This document shows positions 49,302-52,716 of a stretch of DNA of 52,716 nt, in pieces (position 1 is the stretch's first letter; each line of letters opens with the position of its first letter). A program made the translations under genes and the position numbers. Source of the DNA: Streptomyces sp. CT34 (GTDB lineage Bacteria > Actinomycetota > Actinomycetes > Streptomycetales > Streptomycetaceae); assembly GCF_000805335.1 (NCBI RefSeq), contig NZ_KN708638.1, positions 2,643,082-2,695,797 on the forward strand, in the 5' to 3' direction. The notes below the pieces were generated by a model. That model had not been told where the DNA came from. It was given only the letters and a program-made list of their open reading frames with translations, and ran no database searches.

Positions 49302-49780
49302 CCTTCGTTCCCGACCGCACCAGCTGCGGTCACCCTGCCGCCAGGGACCCAGCGGCCCCTCTCACCGCTCCCTGACCGGTGCACCACCGCGCCGCACGCG
49401 GCCTGCGTTCGCCACGCGGGTGCGGCGCACCCGGCTCGCCCGGCAGAATCGCCGGAGCAGCCACCCATGATGGATACGGAAGGCCCCGCCTCCGCCCCCT
49501 CCCCGGGGCGAGGGCGGGGCCTTCCGCTGTGTGTGGGGGGCGGCGGGGGGGATGGATGGGGCGGGGTGAGGTAGGGCGGGGCGCGCTGGTGGCGCGGGCC
49601 GGGGGTGGGACGGCGTACGGGGCGCGCGGGCTGCGGGCCGAGGTGGGACGGCGTGCGCCAGGGGCCCGGGGCGTGATGCCAGAGGTCTGGCGACATGACC
49701 CGGGATATGCGCCCCCATCCCCGATATCTGGATAGCTCCGGAGCGGGTCAACTGTCGGCGATGTCCGCTACCCTGCGGCC
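49302..49780. other. Gene-free region after rpsT
   Basis: Holds the rpsT terminator (49477-49526), a G-rich low-complexity stretch (49530-49680), and at 49690-49780 the leader and probable promoter of the next gene. No supportable gene. Confidence 0.5.
49477..49526. terminator. rpsT terminator hairpin
   Basis: A 22-bp stem with two mismatched pairs (49477-49498 with 49505-49526, 6-base loop). It lies 175 bases after the rpsT stop, so it may serve an extended 3' UTR. Confidence 0.75.
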
Positions 49781-50827
49781 ATGTCCAATACGGGGGACCA
49801 GAACAATCCATACAACGGCCAGCCGCAGCAGGGTCCTTACGGCCCGGCGCCCGCACCGCCGAACCCGCTGCCCGCCCAGCAGAATCCGTACGGGCAGCAG
49901 AACCCGCCGGCCGGAGCACCACCTCAGGCGCCCGGAAGTTACGGCTATCCGGCGGTCGGCGCCGCCGGAGCGCCGGGGGCGCCCGGAGCACCGGGAACAC
50001 CCGGCATATCCGGGGTGCCGGGCGCACCCGTGGGCAATGCGCCCGGCACACCCATAGGCGCTGCGCCGGGCGCGCTCATAGGCGCCGCGGGGGTGCCCGG
50101 CATACCCGCAGGGGCCCCGCCAGGCGGCATACCCGGCGGCACGGGACGCGGTGCCTCCGGCTGGCTGTGGGCCCTCGGCGGCGCGGTCGCCGCCACCGCC
50201 ATCGGGGCATCCGTGATGTTCGCCACCGGCGGCTTCTCCTCGGAGCCCAGCCCCGACCTCAAGGGCTACGCGTACAAGAGCGACCTCTGCGCCGCCACCT
50301 CCATGACCCCCTTCGAGAACGCCCACTTCCAGGCGAAGCCGGGCAGCGGGAGCACCGGCGCGGGGGCGTCGGGCTCGTCGACGGAGAACCCCCAGCACAG
50401 CGGCGTCCAGCAGCCGTCGATGGACACGATGTGGTGCAACGTCACGCTGACGCCGGACAGCGCCGGAACCGCCGGCTACTCCTCGACCTGGCTCTACAAC
50501 ACCGTCACGCTGCACAAGAAGTCCGACCCGGCGCCGGAATTCGCGGACAGCTACCGCTCCTGGGAGAAGCAGGAGGCGTCGGTCCACTACAAGGTCGAGT
50601 CCGTACCGGGCATCGGCAACGAGGCGTATCTGGTCACCCGCGACGACGCCTCCAACAACAACGGCTCCTATGTCATGCTCGCCGCCCGCGACGGCTGGCT
50701 GACGTACCAGTCGACCTGGTCCGGCTATACGTCGAGCACCGCCACCAGCAAGCCGCCGACCACCGACGAGATCACCACGATGCTCGAAACCAGCGCCAAG
50801 GACACGCTGCACGGGCTGAAGGGGTGA
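49781..50827 (+). CDS. Membrane-anchored protein with collagen-like N-terminus
   Basis: A 348-residue protein of unknown function. The N-terminal 120 residues are Pro/Gln/Gly-rich and cytoplasmic in appearance, with a Gly-X-Y run like collagen (GAPGAPGAPGTPGISGVPGA and imperfect continuation). A single hydrophobic segment follows at about 127-147 (LWALGGAVAATAIGASVMFA). The extracellular part of about 200 residues contains paired cysteines (DLCAAT, MWCNVTL) and ends with VESVPGIGNEAYLVTRDD and a C-terminal helix. The last part resembles other Streptomyces exported proteins with a similar receptor-like or cell-wall-facing domain. No enzyme motif is seen. The gene stands alone; no strong ribosome site is visible before the ATG. 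Confidence 0.82.
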   Translation: MSNTGDQNNPYNGQPQQGPYGPAPAPPNPLPAQQNPYGQQNPPAGAPPQAPGSYGYPAVGAAGAPGAPGAPGTPGISGVPGAPVGNAPGTPIGAAPGALIGAAGVPGIPAGAPPGGIPGGTGRGASGWLWALGGAVAATAIGASVMFATGGFSSEPSPDLKGYAYKSDLCAATSMTPFENAHFQAKPGSGSTGAGASGSSTENPQHSGVQQPSMDTMWCNVTLTPDSAGTAGYSSTWLYNTVTLHKKSDPAPEFADSYRSWEKQEASVHYKVESVPGIGNEAYLVTRDDASNNNGSYVMLAARDGWLTYQSTWSGYTSSTATSKPPTTDEITTMLETSAKDTLHGLKG

Positions 50828-51186
50828 GCCCTGAACGGCGAACGGCGAGCCGGATAGCGCGCGAGCCGGAGCAACTCCGCTGCGGACGCTGCCGGTTGGG
50901 GCCGATGCTGAGACCCGTCATGGGGGGGTTGGAGGGCCTGGGGCCTGTGGGTGGGGTGTGTCGTGGGGTCTGTGCGTAGGGCCTGTGGGTGGGGCCTGTG
51001 CGTGGGGCCTGTGCGTAGGGCCTGTGGGTGGGGCCTGTGCGTAGGGCCTGTCATGGCGACCTGCGGAGGGAGCCGTCACGGCACCGCGCGACGACCGCCG
51101 TAGGTGGCACGCGCCCGCGCGCCACCCGCCGAAACGCCATCGGGCCACGCGGCCGGCTCTCCCGCGCCGCCCGCCGCCCGGCCTGC
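50828..51186. repeat. Gene-free convergent gap with 13-bp tandem array
   Basis: Bases 50934-51051 are a tandem array of 13-mers of the form GGGCCTGTGCGTA/GGGCCTGTGGGTG, about eight units, some degenerate. The rest carries no visible gene; no clean terminator for either neighbour is apparent. Confidence 0.6.
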
Positions 51187-52173
51187 CTAACGCCGGGACC
51201 GGGCCGCCCGGGCAATCGCCACCACGGCCTTCTCCAGGGCGTATTCGGGATCGTCCCCGCCGCCCTTCACCCCCGCGTCGGCCGCGGCCACCGCGCGCAG
51301 CGCCGTCGCGACGCCGTCCGCCGACCAGCCGCGCATCTGCTGCCGCACCCGGTCGATCTTCCACGGCGGCATCCCCAGCTCGCGGGCGAGGTCACCGGGG
51401 CGGGCGCCGCGCGGGGCCGAGGCGAGTTTGCCGATGGCCCGGACGCCTTGGGCCAGCGCGCTGGTGATCATGACCGGGGCGACACCGGTCGCGATCGCCC
51501 AGCGCAGCGCCTCCAGCGCCTCGGCGGCCCGGCCCTCCACCGCCCGGTCGGCGACCGTGAAGCTCGACGCCTCGGCCCGGCCCGTGTAGTAGCGCGCCAC
51601 GACCGCGTCATCGATCGTGCCCTCGACATCGGCGGCCAGCTGCGAGCACGCCGACGCCAGCTCCCGCAGATCGCTGCCGATCGCATCGACCAGCGCCTGG
51701 CACGCCTCCGGCGTCGCCGAACGCCCGGCGGCCCGGAACTCACCGCGGACGAACGCGAGCCGGTCGGCCGGCTTGGTCATCTTGGGGCAGGCCACCTCAC
51801 GCGCCCCGGCCTTACGGGCCGCGTCCAGCAGGCCCTTGCCCTTGGCCGCGCCGGCATGCAGCAGCACCAGAGTGATCTCCTCGGCGGGCGAGCCGAGATA
51901 CGCCTTGACGTCCTTGATGGTGTCCGCGGACAGGTCCTGGGAGTTCCGCACCACCACGACCTTGCGCTCGGCGAAGAGCGAGGGGCTGGTCAGCTCGGCG
52001 AGGGTGCCGGGCTGGAGCTGATCCGAGCTGAGGTCACGCACATCGGTGTCCGCGTCGGCCGCCCGGGCAGCCGCCACCACCTGCTGCACCGCGCGTTCGA
52101 GCAGCAGGTCTTCCTGGCCCACCGCGATCGTGACGGGGGCGAGCGGATCGTCGTTAGCTGTCTTCCTGGCCAT
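51187..52173 (-). CDS. holA: DNA polymerase III subunit delta
   Basis: Clamp-loader subunit that opens the sliding clamp. The 328-residue protein shows the HolA pattern: LAPVTIAVGQEDLLLERAV, SSDQLQPGTLAELTSPSLFAE with RKVVVVRN, a AAA+-like domain II without a P-loop, and the C-terminal collar domain (ELGMPPWKIDRVRQQM). ATG 52173 gives the family N-terminus. It diverges from a small acidic protein gene. Confidence 0.93.
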   Translation of the reverse strand: MARKTANDDPLAPVTIAVGQEDLLLERAVQQVVAAARAADADTDVRDLSSDQLQPGTLAELTSPSLFAERKVVVVRNSQDLSADTIKDVKAYLGSPAEEITLVLLHAGAAKGKGLLDAARKAGAREVACPKMTKPADRLAFVRGEFRAAGRSATPEACQALVDAIGSDLRELASACSQLAADVEGTIDDAVVARYYTGRAEASSFTVADRAVEGRAAEALEALRWAIATGVAPVMITSALAQGVRAIGKLASAPRGARPGDLARELGMPPWKIDRVRQQMRGWSADGVATALRAVAAADAGVKGGGDDPEYALEKAVVAIARAARSRR

Positions 52174-52179
52174 CGCGTT

Positions 52180-52330
52180 CCAGCATCCCACGCCCCACCG
52201 ACAACGCCGCCCGCACCGCAGCCCAGCCGCACCGCAGCCCGCCCGTACTGCAGCCCAGCCGCGCCGCAGCCCAGCCGCGCCGCAAACCACCCACCGCAGC
52301 CCACCCACCGCAGCTCGGCCGCGCTCCGGC
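52180..52330. repeat. Degenerate tandem repeat in the holA divergent region
   Basis: Repeated units of the type CCGCAGCCCAGCCGCA with spacing near 15 bases fill most of the gap between holA and the next gene. Confidence 0.5.
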
Positions 52331-52371
52331 CCGCTTCCCGGAAAGCCGTACCGCTCCCCGACAATGGTCCG

Positions 52372-52626
52372 GTGAACGACACACATCACCTGCGCCACAT
52401 CCTCGTCCTCCCCGACCGCGACGCCGCGGAAGAGGTCGCCGGGGCGCTGACCGAACGCTTCGGCGTCGCCGAGGAGCCCCAGCTCGTACGGGACGCACTG
52501 GCCGGCGAGGACGACGCCGAGGACGCGCAGTGGCTGGTGGTCGTCGAGGACCCGGAAGCCGCCTACGACGCGGACCGGCTGGACGAACTCGCCGCGGAGT
52601 ACGAGGGCTGGCGCGAGGAGGAGTAA
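52372..52626 (+). CDS. Small acidic protein of unknown function
   Basis: An 84-residue strongly acidic protein reading MNDTHHLRHILVLPDRDAAEEVAGALTERFG in outline, then a Glu/Asp-rich region (AGEDDAEDAQWLVVVED) and a C-terminal helix (DRLDELAAEYEGWREEE). It has one predicted alpha-beta core and no known motif. GTG 52372 is supported by codon bias starting there, but no ribosome site is seen, so the transcript may be leaderless. Near the window edge; downstream context is missing. Confidence 0.7.
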   Translation: MNDTHHLRHILVLPDRDAAEEVAGALTERFGVAEEPQLVRDALAGEDDAEDAQWLVVVEDPEAAYDADRLDELAAEYEGWREEE

Positions 52627-52716
52627 CGACCGGCGACACCCCGGACAACCGCGGCCGAGCGCCGGGGGGGGGCGACGCTCCCTCTCCCACTCACCTCCAC
52701 CGGCGGGGGGGCCCCC

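Overview
The window is high-GC actinobacterial chromosome, almost certainly Streptomyces. The evidence is very high GC with matching third-position bias, frequent GTG starts, a mycothiol-linked formaldehyde dehydrogenase, a conservon (cvnABCD plus two P450 genes), an actinobacterial leuA leader peptide, and a Zur-type zinc regulon. No rRNA, tRNA, transposase, integrase or CRISPR array was seen. From memory, the core gene order (glyS, zur, uppS, recO, era, deaminase-like gene, CorC-type gene, ybeY, phoH, rsmE, dnaJ2, hrcA, hemW, lepA, rpsT, holA) is collinear with Mycobacterium tuberculosis Rv2357c to Rv2413c. That makes the non-core blocks easy to delimit.

Layout. 1-2111: low-complexity DNA around a TetR-type regulator. 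2112-7088: glyS, divergent from a zinc-uptake cluster znuA-znuC-znuB-zur whose promoter carries two Zur boxes. 7226-8875: uppS and recO. 9141-14603: a tightly overlapping conservon operon (pseudokinase, roadblock protein, DUF742 protein, Ras-like GTPase, a P450 without ExxR, a canonical P450). 14687-17512: a TerB-like gene, leuA and its attenuator peptide. 17672-19098: an M4 metallopeptidase and its emfourin-type inhibitor. 19099-19858: two face-to-face copies of a structured repeat. 19859-24657: era, deaminase-like gene, CorC-type gene, ybeY, phoH. 24842-31722: a metabolic block (PfkB kinase and GH4 glycosidase, mycothiol formaldehyde dehydrogenase and metallo-hydrolase, glucarate dehydratase, secreted acid phosphatase). 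31782-33609: rnz, HIT protein, OsmC. 33660-33916: a third repeat copy. 33917-38055: rsmE, nitronate monooxygenase, dnaJ2, hrcA with CIRCE. 38342-42000: metallo-hydrolase, DUF3097, DUF1876, hemW. 42052-46312: a multidomain PP2C phosphatase and a long-chain acyl-CoA synthetase. 46579-52626: lepA, rpsT, a collagen-like membrane-anchored protein, holA and a small acidic protein.

The most interesting unexplained signal is a roughly 250-nt element. It lies immediately after the stop codons of the emfourin gene, era and rsmE, always in the sense of the upstream gene. It contains an 18-bp hairpin with an identical 13-nt loop (TGCTTCGCTTTAC in the sense direction), while the stem bases change in a compensatory way between copies. 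One copy has also expanded as a 75-bp tandem array. Other points of note are the degenerate P450 of the conservon, a probable leaderless Zur-controlled start of znuA, and the alternative pairing in the leuA leader.
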